Below are positions 20,567 to 32,356 of a stretch of 64,000 bases of DNA, in pieces; position 1 is the stretch's first letter; each line of letters begins with the position of its first letter. This DNA is from Trifolium pratense (Eukaryota; Streptophyta; Magnoliopsida; Fabales; Fabaceae). The notes below the pieces were generated by a model. That model ran no database searches and was not told where the DNA came from. It was given only the letters and a program-made list of their open reading frames with translations. The translations under genes were made by a program, and so were the position numbers. Location of the stretch: the NCBI RefSeq assembly GCF_020283565.1, contig NC_060059.1, forward strand, positions 5,339,501 to 5,403,500, written 5' to 3'.

Positions 20567-21539
20567 TCGCTATTATTTAGCTTTGCTTATTATGGTCAAT
20601 GACGGACTTGAGGCAAATTGCGTGCTCTCTATTAGCTTTTGCTTATTATGTCATCACGATTCGATTTCTGTCATTGTGATGGTGCTTGGATATGAGAGTA
20701 TGATTTTTGGTTATCTATTTTCTCTACTCTTTTTTTTTCTTTGTATTCTATCCCTTGTGTAATCTGTTGTGGACTTGTGGGTTGAAAAAATTGGATTTTT
20801 CGTAGACAAAAAACATTATATTTCATATGGATGATGCTAAATTTATACTAGTAACTCTTAATTTAGTAAGACTTACTCGGATTCATTTCAATCTATTATT
20901 AATATATTAAAATCGATTTCCGCCAAAGTTTCTAATTTATCCTTATTATTTTTAATTATTTTGCAAGTTTTATATACTTCATTGTAATTTTACTAAAATA
21001 AATATTAAAAAAATATAGAAAGATGATTTGCTTAAAAATATAAACAAAATAGATTATAGATAGGAACAAAACATAACAACCTATACATAAAAATAGGAAA
21101 AAAATAATAATTAATAATAATATCATAAAGTTAATTAGTATCAAACTTACTAAATTACCCTAAATATTTTTAATAAAATTTCTAATTTTTGATTAAAAAT
21201 ATACACGGGACCATTATTTATCACTAAAACATAAAAAATTGAATAAATAAGTTTAAGAGAAATAATTAACACAATAATTTCACTTATATTTTAACAATAT
21301 TATATAACAAATTTTTAAATATTAAATTTAAAATAAATTTTCTACATTAATACAATGACAAACTCAAATATTGAATAAAAATCAGTGGACTCGTGCGAAT
21401 GCACGATCATTAAACTAATTTTAAATAAAATTTTTCTAAAGTGTGTTGGATAACTTACTCAACTTTATATGTGGCAAAACATTATAATTGTATGTGTAAT
21501 TTCTTTTACACAGACGGGATATATGAATTCAATTAATGT

Positions 21540-21683
21540 GTTCACAAATTCTAGCTCAACTGACAGAAATGTCGAAATTGCTAGTATCGAACGTCAGGAC
21601 TGGGGGTTCGAACCTCTGTCACTCCACTCTATGTATGCGAGTTTTCAATGACTTTGTCATTTCGTCTATCAACCAAAAAAATT
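21540..21683 (+). mobile_element. tRNA-derived SINE with 14 bp target-site duplication
   Basis: The element has an A-box-like ctagctcaactgacag and a clear B box (gggggttcgaacctctg), and ends in a short A tract. The 14-mer aattcaattaatgt flanks both sides (21526-21539 and 21684-21697). The sequence does not fold as an intact tRNA, so it is a SINE and not a gene. Confidence 0.85.
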
Positions 21684-22289
21684 AATTCAATTAATGTTTT
21701 TATGTAATGAAATAGAATCAAAAATAAGTTGTCAGTTTTAATTCAACTCACAAATATCGATATTGTTATTTGAGTAGAATCAAAGATAAGTTATTGTTTC
21801 AGCTTATTTGAAAAAATGGATATTGTTTCAGCTTTGTGCTATTTACGAAAAAGAAAAAATTGAATATTATGTAGCCTTATAAAGAAAATATAAAAGTATC
21901 ACATGTATGAACTCAACGGTTCTGATATCATTCCACTGGTTACCTTGAGTTCTCGACCGTTTTTGTAAAAGAATCAAACAAAGCCACCCCATGTATAGTG
22001 TCACATGTATAGTCTTTGGTATTATGGTTGGGATGTTAGAATTATACTGATACTGATTTGTTATGAATTTTCAAAATTTTGAATAATATACATGAGTTCA
22101 ATAAAAATAGGGACAAAAATATTTTTGGTTGAATTCTCTTCTTCCTCTATCGGTTAGGGGTGATTTTTGGTTTTTTTTTTTTCCCTAAAATCACCCCTTC
22201 CTCGGCATCTTTTTTTTTCTTGTTTTTTAATCTAAATAAGTGATTTTCACATAGATTGAGTCTTTTAGTTGTTTTCTTTTGCATTTGTG

Positions 22290-22645
22290 CGGCGTTCGTA
22301 TTGATCGTCGTCTTGGTACGGCATTTTTTGATTTTTCGTCTTGTTACGGTGTTCGTTTAGTTCATATCGAAAGATCATCTTAAATTGATTGCACATTCAA
22401 TCAATATTTGGGTATCAACGTTGCAAATCCGGAAGTATATGGACATTCTGTCATTCTAGTGACTTTAATTTTATCATATTATTTGTAGGTATTTTGTCGT
22501 TGTATGCTATTAACTTGAATGTTGCGAGTTTGTTCGCAGATTCATCCTTTTTGTTTTTAGCGATGATGAATTTGTATTTGCATCAGATGTACTCTATTGA
22601 TTATCGGAATGAATGAATTTCGTTATTTTTAGTCAAAAAAAATTA
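22290..22645 (+). mobile_element. Probable 3' end of a non-LTR element
   Basis: A non-coding stretch ends in gaatgaatgaatttcgttatttttagtcaaaaaaaa. A related but shorter sequence with the same order of landmarks, including ttgtttttagcga and a terminal A run, is at 45065-45230. Two dispersed copies sharing a 3' end with an A tail suggest a retroposon. No coding remnant is seen. Confidence 0.45.
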
Positions 22646-23590
22646 TTTTTTTTATAAGCAAATTATTAGTATATTACAAGGTTAGTTTTTCTTCTTGTCA
22701 AGACTTGAACCCTGGACTCCAACTCTTTAACCCTTGGCTCAATTATAGGGACTAAAAATAAAATTTGAAATCTTTATAGAGACGAAACGCATATTTAACC
22801 ATATTTTTAAATATATTTTATAGTATAAATCTGTAAATTATTTTTTAATCCTATCATGCTAGATTGCTAGTAATCCAGCTCAAATTCAGGATAAATTTCG
22901 TAAATAGAGAGACATGATCGATAAGATAAGTTTCATGATTAATTTATCATATTTGTTGACTCATCAAACACTAGATTGAGACAGGTATGATACATTTATA
23001 TCTTATCTCTTATATTGCGCATCAAACAAGCTCTAAGAGTTTGGTATAATCATAAAAAAAATATATCTTAATTTATTTTTTTTATAATTGCATATCTTAG
23101 ATTCTTTTTTATTTTTTATACAATGCATATCTTAGATTTTTTTTTTTTTTTGTCAAGAATGTACAGTCCCAAAAAAGAAAAGAAAAAAACAATTCCATAA
23201 AATATATATAGTCCAAAAAAATTAAATAAAGAGCATGCTTTAGAAATTATAACCCTTACTCTTTCCTCTTTAATCCTAAAAGTTAAATTAAATAAGTAAA
23301 CCAACCAACCAGCGAAGCAACAAGAGCAGTGCAGGGTTTAGGTTAAACTCTCCTCATTCTCTTACTTTTCCCGCGCCAATTTTATTTTGAACTTTGTAAT
23401 TCTTTTTCATTCAAATACTTTAAATTATTAAACTTTACGATTGGGAGTGTAAATAACAGAGTTTGTTATATATTTATATGATATGATTATAATTAAGTCT
23501 TTAATTAGTTAGTTACTATTAGTTATAAAACTAGCTAGGATTTAGTTATTATTATTATAAAATAAAACTAGAAAATTAGGGTTAAGTGTT
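22646..23590. other. AT-rich intergenic region with a SINE-like trace
   Basis: Around 22690-22745 the minus strand has ccagggttcaagtcttgac, a B-box-like motif of a tRNA-derived SINE, without clear ends. The rest up to the CPP promoter block is AT-rich and shows no gene. Confidence 0.4.
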
Positions 23591-23660
23591 AGGGTAACTT
23601 TAAATACAAGTAATATCTATCCACTTTGAGTAGTGATAGTATCAAAGTTTCTTCTTGAAG

Positions 23661-26120
23661 ATGATGGATGCACCAGAGGAGAACAAGAATCTCCCTTTTT
23701 CCAACAAACAAGAAGAGGTTTGTTTGTTTCAATTCCCCCATATTCCTTTTCTGTCTATTTTTTCTTGTCAAATTCTTTGGTGTATTTTTTATATACCATG
23801 TTTCTTTCAAAATTATTTGTCTTTGCTATTGAATTGGGAAATTTTTCTTGTTTCTTTTTGCCCCATTTGCTTAGTTTCTCTGCTTCTGGCTTCTAAGTGG
23901 CACGTTGATTTTGATGTTTAAGTGTTTACATTCTTTAGGTTTGGAGTCAATGGCCTTTTATTTCTTGTTGGTTTTGTTTCTGAATAATTTAAGGATTTAA
24001 CTTATGCGATAATGCGTTTATGACCTGATATGATTAGTCTCCATGGTATTCTTACTGCAACAATTGATGATCGTTCCTGGTTTTTGTATGCATGAAATTT
24101 TCATTTATTCTATTTAATTTTTTCATGTTTTTATTATGCTTGGCAATATGCAGGACGATTATTGGTTTCACGAATACATCGTTAGTCTACTCTCGGTTGA
24201 GGAGGCTGTCCCTATTGATGAATTGCTTGGCAAGCAAGAACCAGGTGTTGGCTATGTACAAGATGGCTATATGAAGGATTCAGTTGATGTTGGAACGAAA
24301 CCTGAACTACCGAGCTGCACATCTTCACTGCATGAGAAGAATGCTGCTAGTTATCAAAAATCATTACTTCCTAGTTGTTACACTAGTGACTCACAAAGGT
24401 GTGTTTTGCCAAGAAATGATTCTTATGTGATTGCACTTCCAGCCTTAAATAGGTCTTCTGCAACGAAAACTGAATCATCGAGCAGCACTTCTTCCTGGCT
24501 TCTTTCTGCCAGCGAAGGGAATTGCATATCGCAGGTCCCTGCATCAACGGAGAGATATTTGGGGCCACCCGAGATTGAAGTTCAGGCTACTAAAGATTTC
24601 ACTCAGTCATCAGTTCACGTTGCTAGGTCTTCTGCAAGGTATCCTGAATCGCCAAACAGTACTTCCTCTTTGCTTCTTTCTGCCAGCCAAAGGCATTGCC
24701 TACCGCAGGTCCCTGCATCAGCGGAAAGATATTTTGGGCCATCCGAGATTGAAGTTCAGGCTACTAAAGATTTCAATCGGTCATCAGCTCACATTGCTAG
24801 GTCTTCTGCAAGGCATCCTGAATCGCCAAGCAATACTTCTTTTCTTCTTCCTGCCAGCCAAGGGAATCACCTATCGTCGCTGATTCCTACACCAACGGAA
24901 AGACATTTGAGGCCATCCGAAATTCAAGTTCATGCTACTAACGATTTCACTCAGTCACCATTTCACAATGCTAGGCCTTCTCCAAGGAAACTTGAATCAC
25001 CAAGCAGTACTTCTTCTTTCCTTCTTCCTGCCAGCCAAGGGCATCGCCTATCCCTGATCCCTGCATTAACGGAAAGACATTTGGGGCCATCCGAGATTGA
25101 AGTTCAGGCTACTAAAGATTTTACTCAGCCGTCAGTTCACATTGCTGGTGAAGATTTCGGTCAGAGTATCTCCCAAAGGAAGAGGAAAATGTAGTCATTG
25201 ATTATCGATTCTTCTGCTTTATAATATTTATTGCATTATTATATGTTACAGTAGTTTTTAACTTTCTTCAATAGCCTAACACTAAAGTTTGACTTTGCAG
25301 GCACAATTCTGATATAACTGAGCAAGGAGGGTCATGCAGAAACTGTAACTGTACATCAAACTGTTTGAAACCGTAAGTTCAAAAGCATGCTCCTTTGTTT
25401 TTTCGAGTGATAGCTCAAAAATTAGGCTAATACTAAAGTTGTGACGACGTTTGAGTCTTGTACTCTTGTCAATATCCTTTAGTTTTATGCTTAATGTGTT
25501 CTCTTTCAGCTAAATGGAGCTTAACAAGAATTTAGGCTTAATGGCTTTCAGATTAACCATCTTTATTTACTATTTCCACCCTTTTTTTCAGTTATTGTGA
25601 ATGCTTTGCTGCCGGAGTCTACTGCGCAGAACCTTGCACATGTAAAGGGTGCTTAAATAAATCTATCAATGAATATATAGAAATTATGCAAACTCGCAGG
25701 AATACTGAGTCTAGCGTTCCACACTTACTTGTTCCTAAAGTCATAAGAAGTCCTGTTACCTCACCTCCAATTGGGGTTAGAAAATAAACTCAATACATTT
25801 TTTTGTTACTTTTGGATTTGGTCCTATATTAATGACATTCTTCTTGCAGGATAACCCCAACAAAACTCCAGCATCAAAGATATGCCATTGCAAGAAAATA
25901 GGCTGCCATATGAAATCTTGTTCTTGTTCTAAGGTTTTTTTCATTGTTACATATATCAATGTCATATATTTTTGTAGTTTCATTTATAATTTATAATGAG
26001 TTACAATTGGTGGTTGGTTTTCTTTTGAAGGGTCGTGTCGGTTGCTCCATTAGTTGTAAATGTGAAGGGTGCGAAAATATGTACGGTAGAAAGGATAGTA
26101 CAGCTAAAAAAATAATCTGA
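23661..26120 (+). CDS. CPP/tesmin-TSO1-like CXC-domain protein (two CXC domains)
   Basis: Six exons join in phase: 23661-23717, 24154-25190, 25301-25372, 25592-25775, 25850-25933 and 26031-26120, giving 507 residues. Members of this family bind DNA through paired CXC domains and act in cell-cycle, floral and, in legumes, nodule gene control. CXC1 (about 377-411) reads CNCTSNCLKPYCEC then FAAGVYCAEPCTCKGC. CXC2 (about 462-492) reads CHCKKIGCHMKSCSC then GCSISCKCEGC. CXC1 keeps the tyrosine before C-E-C but has one residue fewer between its second and third cysteines. CXC2 has serine in place of that tyrosine. The canonical RNPxAFxPK linker is degenerate. Exon 2 encodes four repeats of about 58 residues with TERxLGPSEIEVQATKDF. 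A conserved promoter block lies 40 bases upstream. All splice sites are GT-AG, so it could be expressed. Confidence 0.85.
24450..25150 (+). repeat. Four in-frame repeats of about 174 bp inside exon 2 of the CPP gene
   Basis: The units recur at about 24470, 24645, 24820 and 24995. Each carries SSTSSxLLxASQG, then an xxPAxTERxLGPSEIEVQ block and ATKDFxxSxxHxAR. The copies have diverged yet all stay open, so the expansion is not recent. One unit of the same kind occurs in the CPP gene at 13524-16056 (LPSSRQQHSPPQVPTSTERH) and one in 16354-17331. Confidence 0.85.
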
Positions 26121-28750
26121 GCTTGAAGAAACAGAAGCATTGCAGATTTCCAGGTTTTACATGTTAATTTTTGTGCTTGATGAGATTATAAGGTTGATGT
26201 TTGCTATTTATTGATCTCTATTCATTTGTATGTGACAGACAAAGAACTTCGACGGGAATCAAATGCTTTTGGATCTCAAACTAAATTTGAAAAGCATTTT
26301 CAAACTGTTCCATATGATGATGATGATTCAACTTACATTCCATAACACTAATTACACAATTTAAATGCCCTTTGTCTCTATTTTTTTTCCTTCATCTTTT
26401 TATTCTTTTCCAAACTTGCACAAGGTTTTTTGTTATTAACATTTCATAGCAAAAGGTCTTTTGAATACGGTTGATCAAGCGTTGAATTGTTGCTTTCGAC
26501 ACACTATATTTGAAACCGATTGTGAAGTGCTTGTTAAAAGCCTTTCGATCGAATATATTTCCTCGAAATTCTTAGGGTACAGTACCTAGAAATGTTAGAG
26601 TGAAATTAAGGCAATTCTAAAGTTCTGAAGTGAGACATATTAAAAGATGCAACAATATACACATTACGCTCTAATAGAGAACAACAGGGTGTGGATATAT
26701 AGAAGAAACCACATCTGTAATTTTAGCCCCGTCCGTTTTGGATTTGGGCTTTGTTCAATAAAATTATTTTTGAAACACCCCACGGCTCTTTTTTTCCCGA
26801 TAAAACTTTTTTGCCCATGCATAAAAAGCTTGGAAAATATTTTCTAAACTTATTTTAGTGTAAAATATTATTTTTAACAGTAAAAAAATTTCGGAAAATA
26901 TATGCGTTCAGCTTGTATGACTTTTACATAATAATCATTGTAAACTATATGTACCACCAACATAAAAAAGGGAGAAAAATAGGTAAATTATAATGTGAAT
27001 AATGGTCCACGGTGAGTTGATATTTAAAAATGAGTGACAATAAATATCGTCTTTTGGAAATAGAAGTTAATGATCCTTTTTATTTTTAATCATGATTGAG
27101 ATTGTAATACTAATAACTTAATTGTTAGTACTAATTTGATTAAAATAACAAAAAAAAATATAGTATGCATCAAACTGATATCAATCGGGTCATCATTTTA
27201 ACTATAGACCAATTATCGTTAGAATTTTTGATAATTTTTAAGTATATTTACTCTGGATGATCTATGAAGATGGTACACCACAAAACTGAATATTGCTGCA
27301 CGTGGGGTGGTGAGGAAAAGAAATGAAAGCAAAGTGCCCTTTTTTTTTTCTTGTTAATTCCTCTCTTTACAATGGACAATATGTATGTCCCTTCATTCTT
27401 TTCCCTTTCCTAAACTTTTGGGCAGCATGATCCCACTCCCCTCCTATATAGATGAAATTAATATAAATCTTTATTTTATGGTAACTTTTCAGAAACTTTG
27501 AGAATGAGAAGGGATGATGATGGAGGTACCACATCTTTGTTGTAGAGGTACTAAGAAACGAAAAAACAATATGATTCATTACTTTTATTAGATTAGATAT
27601 ATGGGACCATGCCATAGAATGATAGAGTTTCAATTCAAGGACAAGTTGCATGCTAGATGTAGTTGGTAACTTGGTAGGGATTGTGATACAATAGGAATTA
27701 GTGAATGTGAAAAGAGGTAGATCGATTTTTCCACTATGGTACATGTGTGTGGGTTCAAATATTTAAATAAATGTCTCATTCATGTTTTATTACAAACCAA
27801 TAATGTTAGGATTCAAAATAGTAGAGGAATATCACATCACATCATGTGGGGTGGTGTAAGTAACACAATTAGTGTCTTAAATTTGAAAAGAATGGTAGCT
27901 TTCTTTGGGAGTAACATCAAGAGGAAGATCACATTATTGTCGACATCATTGAAATTAGTCTTTGTTCAATATTCTACATTCTAAGCTATGAGGTGAGAGC
28001 TGAACTGTGAAGCACTAAAAGTTATACGTACCCATCTTTGAAAATACACAAAAGAATTTTGAAAACTTTGATAAAAATTAATTTATTTAAAATGATTTTT
28101 TAACTATCCATTTTAGATTAATTTTAAGCAACGTAATGTATTTAATTGATGATATGCACTATCATCAATATCAATATAAGTGACAAAAACAAATATTCAC
28201 CAAAAAAAAAATAAGTGACAAAAACAAACCAACTTGTTTTGCCCCGCCACGAATGCAACTAAAACATGCAAAGGTGAACCAATTAACTAAATAAAAATGA
28301 AAAATTATCGAGTTTAATTTTTTGTGGAAACAATTTTTTATGGTCGAATTTTGTAACATGCTTATAAGTCATAACCCGTATTTTTTTTTATGAATTGTGT
28401 TGGGTGGGTCAGCCCGGATCAAAGGATTGCAAATCTCAACTTATTAATACAAGGATTGTTTTCATATTGACAGTATACCAATTTAATTAATTCAAACAGA
28501 GGTAAAGGTTGAAAAAAATGAGGGTAGGAAGAAATAGGTGAAGATTATTTTTCTTTATATAAATTTATTTAGATTAGATTATGAGTAAACAAATTTAAGA
28601 AAGTTCCTTCTACTTTCTTTTTTGTCAAAACAAATCTCAATCTTATAACAAGCTCAGAATTTCTAAAAAAATAAAATATAAGTTTAGAACGATCATATTT
28701 TTTTAGAGAAGTGTTTAGAACGATCATTTAATTGACATAGATATATTATA
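26121..28750. other. Intergenic region, no gene seen
   Basis: This is AT-rich sequence. The largest open frame (minus, 27367-27744) has no recognisable domain, and its composition does not differ from the surrounding non-coding DNA. No clear transposon ends were found here. Confidence 0.4.
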
Positions 28751-28763
28751 TTTGACTTATTAA

Positions 28764-28890
28764 AATTCATTTGGGTTGGTCTGATGGTATTGCCTTGAGA
28801 CTTGAGAGTGTGTTTCTCTTTGAGGTCTCAAGTTCGATTATCTCTGATGTCAATTTGGGTGAACTAATTTAGCTTCTTAAAAAAAAATTA
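28764..28890 (+). mobile_element. tRNA-derived SINE (family 1)
   Basis: It begins gggttggtctgatggtattg (A box) and has a B-box-like aggtctcaagttcgatta and a tail ttcttaaaaaaaaa. It is close to the element at 44203-44315. The 9-mer acttattaa flanks it (28755-28763 and 28891-28899), a plausible but short target duplication. Confidence 0.75.
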
Positions 28891-29044
28891 ACTTATTAAT
28901 TTAAAATAAAAAGTTATTCTCCCTCTCATACGTAATTTTAAAGTTTTAAGATGTTAAAAGAGAACTTCATCTGTCGTCTTAACCAATAATCCAAAGAAGA
29001 CGAGTCCTTTTTTGTTACTACAAATTGAGTGGATCAGTCATGAA

Positions 29045-29300
29045 TAACATTATAATGAATACGAATTTTACAAAATTTACTGTTGGATTCAAAGTTTATA
29101 TCATATAGATCATCCATAGAAAAATTGAAAATCATTTGATATGTTATCGAGACACAACAAGATTAACAGTTTATTAAATAACGTAAATTTTGATGGGTCT
29201 CAATAACATATCAAATTATTTTCAAAAAAATTTAAAAAATTTATGATATAAACTTTCAATCCAACAATGAATTTCATAAAATTCATATTCGGTAGATCAC
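29045..29300. mobile_element. Foldback MITE with about 100 bp arms (Mutator-like style)
   Basis: The left arm contains tgttggattcaaagtttata and gaaaatcatttgatatgtta. The right arm contains the reverse complement of nearly the same series (taacatatcaaattattttc and tataaactttcaatccaaca). The arms meet near 29175, making a long imperfect hairpin. Weaker similarity continues outward. Sequences with these landmarks are repetitive in legumes; assignment to the MULE superfamily is an inference from the long arms. Confidence 0.65.
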
Positions 29301-30440
29301 TTGTCCACGATGGACCACTCGTAGCATTAGCCTAGAAATACCTATTTTTTGGCGAAAAAGAAAAATAAATGAACACAATATTATAATGAGTCATGTGGGT
29401 AGTGGTCCACATGGTTTGAAATAAAAACGAATGGTAAAGATCCGCTTAGCTAATGTGCATGTGCTGCAAATCTACGGCGTTGTGGCGTCAGAAGTGAGGA
29501 CACAAGGGGGGTGCGCCCACCCTAATTAGGCTAGCTGCAACTCCAATTGATTCGCACCATTTTACAAGCGTGTCCGTCTCATTTTTATGTAAGATAACTT
29601 CATGCCAAAATAATTTAATTCAATTCGGTATAACTCGATAATAACTTGATCGGCTCGATCCCTTGTGTGTTTCACAGATTCTCTAATGGAGATTAGTTAT
29701 CGTTAACGATAGTGAAAATTTCTTATCAATATCATAGTAACAAAAAAAAAATTGATCAGTTCGAAATTGATTTTTTTTTTTTAATCTTGAAGATGTCATT
29801 ACATGGGGACTGCATCTCTCTTTAGTGTAGACCTTTACGCAGAGGACTTTGTCAAAGTTGTAAGAAATGCAACATTAACAATATATCTCTCTTGATTCTT
29901 GAATGTATATTTGCAAAAAAAAAAGGTTTTTCTTCCGTTGAGCTACTCTAGAGTTACCGAAGATAATTGTTGCATGCAAAGTCTTGTGATATGCGGAGAG
30001 TGTACACTAGGTTGTGCTCATGCATTTGAGTGGATCCCAGGTGTTAGTGTCAAATGTGTTGTAGAAGCTAAATAGAAAAAATAAATGAATTTTGGATCAA
30101 AAAGAAAGAAAAAAGGGGCGAACTCGATAAACTAAACAATTGAATCTTTGTTTGTGATTCTTTCAAGGAAGACTCATACACTATAAATATAGAAAATTGA
30201 TAAGTTGTGAATTTGAACTCACACCTTACATATTGTTTGAACTCATACCCTGCATATTAATTTCCTTGCAACTATCGAGTTAGATGTACAAGAGTAATTA
30301 TATGTTTTCTTATTACCATTTGATTATGAACAAAAATTGGTAAAAAAACAAAGCTGAAATTATATATAAAAAATAAAACACTTTAATAATATCCAATTGA
30401 AGATGTATAACACAGGAAACAAATTTGACTCTACGACTGA
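29301..30440. other. Intergenic region, no gene seen
   Basis: AT-rich with scattered homopolymer runs. I found no open frame with coding character and no clear element ends. Confidence 0.4.
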
Positions 30441-30443
30441 TTA

Positions 30444-30750
30444 TTAGTTGGTTTAGTGGTGATTGACATTGGAGTTGGTAGGAAGAACCACAATTTTATC
30501 CTCCACAACTACCATCGATATGAGTTGTAACCACTTGATAGCAGAACTGACTCCGAATCAGATTATATGGTCCAGTAGACCGAATACTGGTATAAAAGAA
30601 TATTTTTTTGCTTTCACCACCAATTTAATATGGTTCGGGGGTCAGTTCTGGCATCAAGTGGTTTCAGCCCCCTTCCGTTCGTAGTTGCGGGGGATCGAAC
30701 CGTGATTCTCCCTACCAAGTTCAGCGTTAATCACCATTGAACCAACTAAC
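30444..30750. mobile_element. Two tRNA-derived SINEs (family 2) tail-to-tail
   Basis: The left copy (about 30444-30600, plus strand) starts ttagttggtttagtggtgat and includes aactgactccgaatcagat and tatggtccagtagaccgaat. The right copy (about 30612-30750, minus strand) starts ttagttggttcaatggtgat when reverse complemented, with a perfect B box ggttcgatccccc. The two face each other around an A/T-rich spacer (tatttttttgctttcacc). Other copies are at 53473-53636 (with poly(A)) and a fragment at 51468-51542. Confidence 0.75.
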
Positions 30751-31151
30751 GATCGGTAATATAAAAGAAAATTTACTCTTCCAACATATATAATACATAG
30801 TGTAGAAATTTAATTATCTAAAAAAATTTGCTTAAAAGAAAGTGTAGAAATTCGCAATCATAAAATTTCAATTAATTATCTATTGTTATATATTTATTTA
30901 ATAATATAAAGTATTCAAACTCAATGTTATAAAATCTACAATTATAGAAATTCAATATTATTTATTTAGTCAAAAAATCAAATACTAATTTTTTAAATAA
31001 TGTATGGTAAAATGGATGGTTATGTTTTTAAATTATATAGAATGAAGTGATTTTGAATATGCCTTCTAAAATTTATATTTTCTATATTTTATGCTTTGAA
31101 ATAGCATATACAATAAACACATAAATTGAACAAATAAATAAATAAACGCAT

Positions 31152-31275
31152 GTCCCGTGAGCTTAGCTCAATTGGTAGGGATATTGCACTATATGTGCCA
31201 GAGCCCGGGTTCGACCCCAGGACACTTCACCAATTCACATTTAAGGTGTATTTTCTAGCCACTAGGCTACTTAAC
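31152..31275 (+). mobile_element. tRNA-derived SINE (family 3) with 16 bp target-site duplication
   Basis: It contains gtgagcttagctcaattggt (A box) and cccgggttcgaccccagg (B box), and ends agccactaggctacttaac. The 16-mer aaataaataaacgcat flanks it (31136-31151 and 31276-31291). The T-arm and acceptor pairing of a true tRNA are not satisfied. Confidence 0.88.
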
Positions 31276-31349
31276 AAATAAATAAACGCATAAAAAAGTT
31301 TATGTGGAAACAACTTAAAAGACAATTAATAAATAGTTTTTCATCTTGT

Positions 31350-31375
31350 GGGGGGGGGGGGGGGGGGGTGGGGGG
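31350..31375 (+). repeat. Homopolymer run of 19 G followed by T and 6 G
   Basis: Guanines fill 31350-31368, then a single T, then 31370-31375. Long G runs are rare in this AT-rich context. The exact length is the kind of feature sequencing often gets wrong. Confidence 0.95.
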
Positions 31376-32356
31376 ATTTTCCATCAAGAAATAGTTATTG
31401 CAGTTAATAAAAATAATTCAAGAAATAGTTAGAGTGAGAAAAAGAAGTAAAAAGAATTAGTTATACCATTTGCCTTTTTTTTTTACAGTCCATTAGATCA
31501 TGGTTTATTTTTTTTTTTTTTATATATTTAGACCATAGACAAAGTCTATTAAATTTTTTTTATTAAGAATTGAATTTAATATCTCAAAATTTACAATACT
31601 CACAAACTCTACACATGGATCATTATATTTTGGTGGTATAAATCTCTTTTTGTTTTTGGTTTTTAATACTTTAATTCTCAGAAGAAGTGACATCCGAGTA
31701 TTCTGAATTCAACTGCGACATAAGTAAAGTCTGACCAATAATCTATTTATAGATTGTATATTTTTTGTTAACTTTCCAATTTTAATTTTTTTACTCGATG
31801 TCTTTTTTTAATATAGAGATTTTTACTCGATATCTAATTTTACATATTATTACTAATATTATTGCTTCCCATATATAGATTTATTTTCCATAAAGTTATT
31901 TTTATTTAACATTTTGGCCAATGTACCAACGATTGTCCTAAAATGGAAACTTCATAATGAAGACAAGAAAAACACAGTGATTAGAAAAAAGGAACAAAGG
32001 CCAACGGAATAAACAAATAAGGGTAGATTAGTCATTTGAATTACCGTATTACTAATATTAAACTCAAATTTTGAAAATAACGATAAAAAACAACTTAAAA
32101 CCTGAAGCATACGTTGTTGCACCTTAATTAATCAAAACAAATCACTTGAACCGAAACATAATCATCATTAAATTACATTACATAAATCTCATTATTACTA
32201 TTGTTGGGGAAATTCAAATTATATTTCCTAATCTTGGGGATACAATATTAATACTTGGTCAAAAAAAAAATACTACTAATCACATTACTTTAAATGTGAT
32301 AAATGATAATCTTTACCTTAATCTATTATTCTCACTCTGAAAATCACGTCCTCTGA
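31376..32356. other. AT-rich intergenic region, no gene seen
   Basis: The open frame at 32146-32340 is short and built from AT-rich codons, with no known motif. The boundary at about 32357 is where similarity with the decayed NET1 copy begins. Confidence 0.5.

Noticed and set aside
27367..27744. Minus-strand ORF of 125 residues
   Set aside because: No known motif; its composition is like the surrounding non-coding DNA and there is no promoter or paralogue.
31152..31275. Possible tRNA gene
   Set aside because: A and B boxes are present, but acceptor and T-arm pairing fail and a 16 bp target duplication flanks the unit, so it is a SINE.
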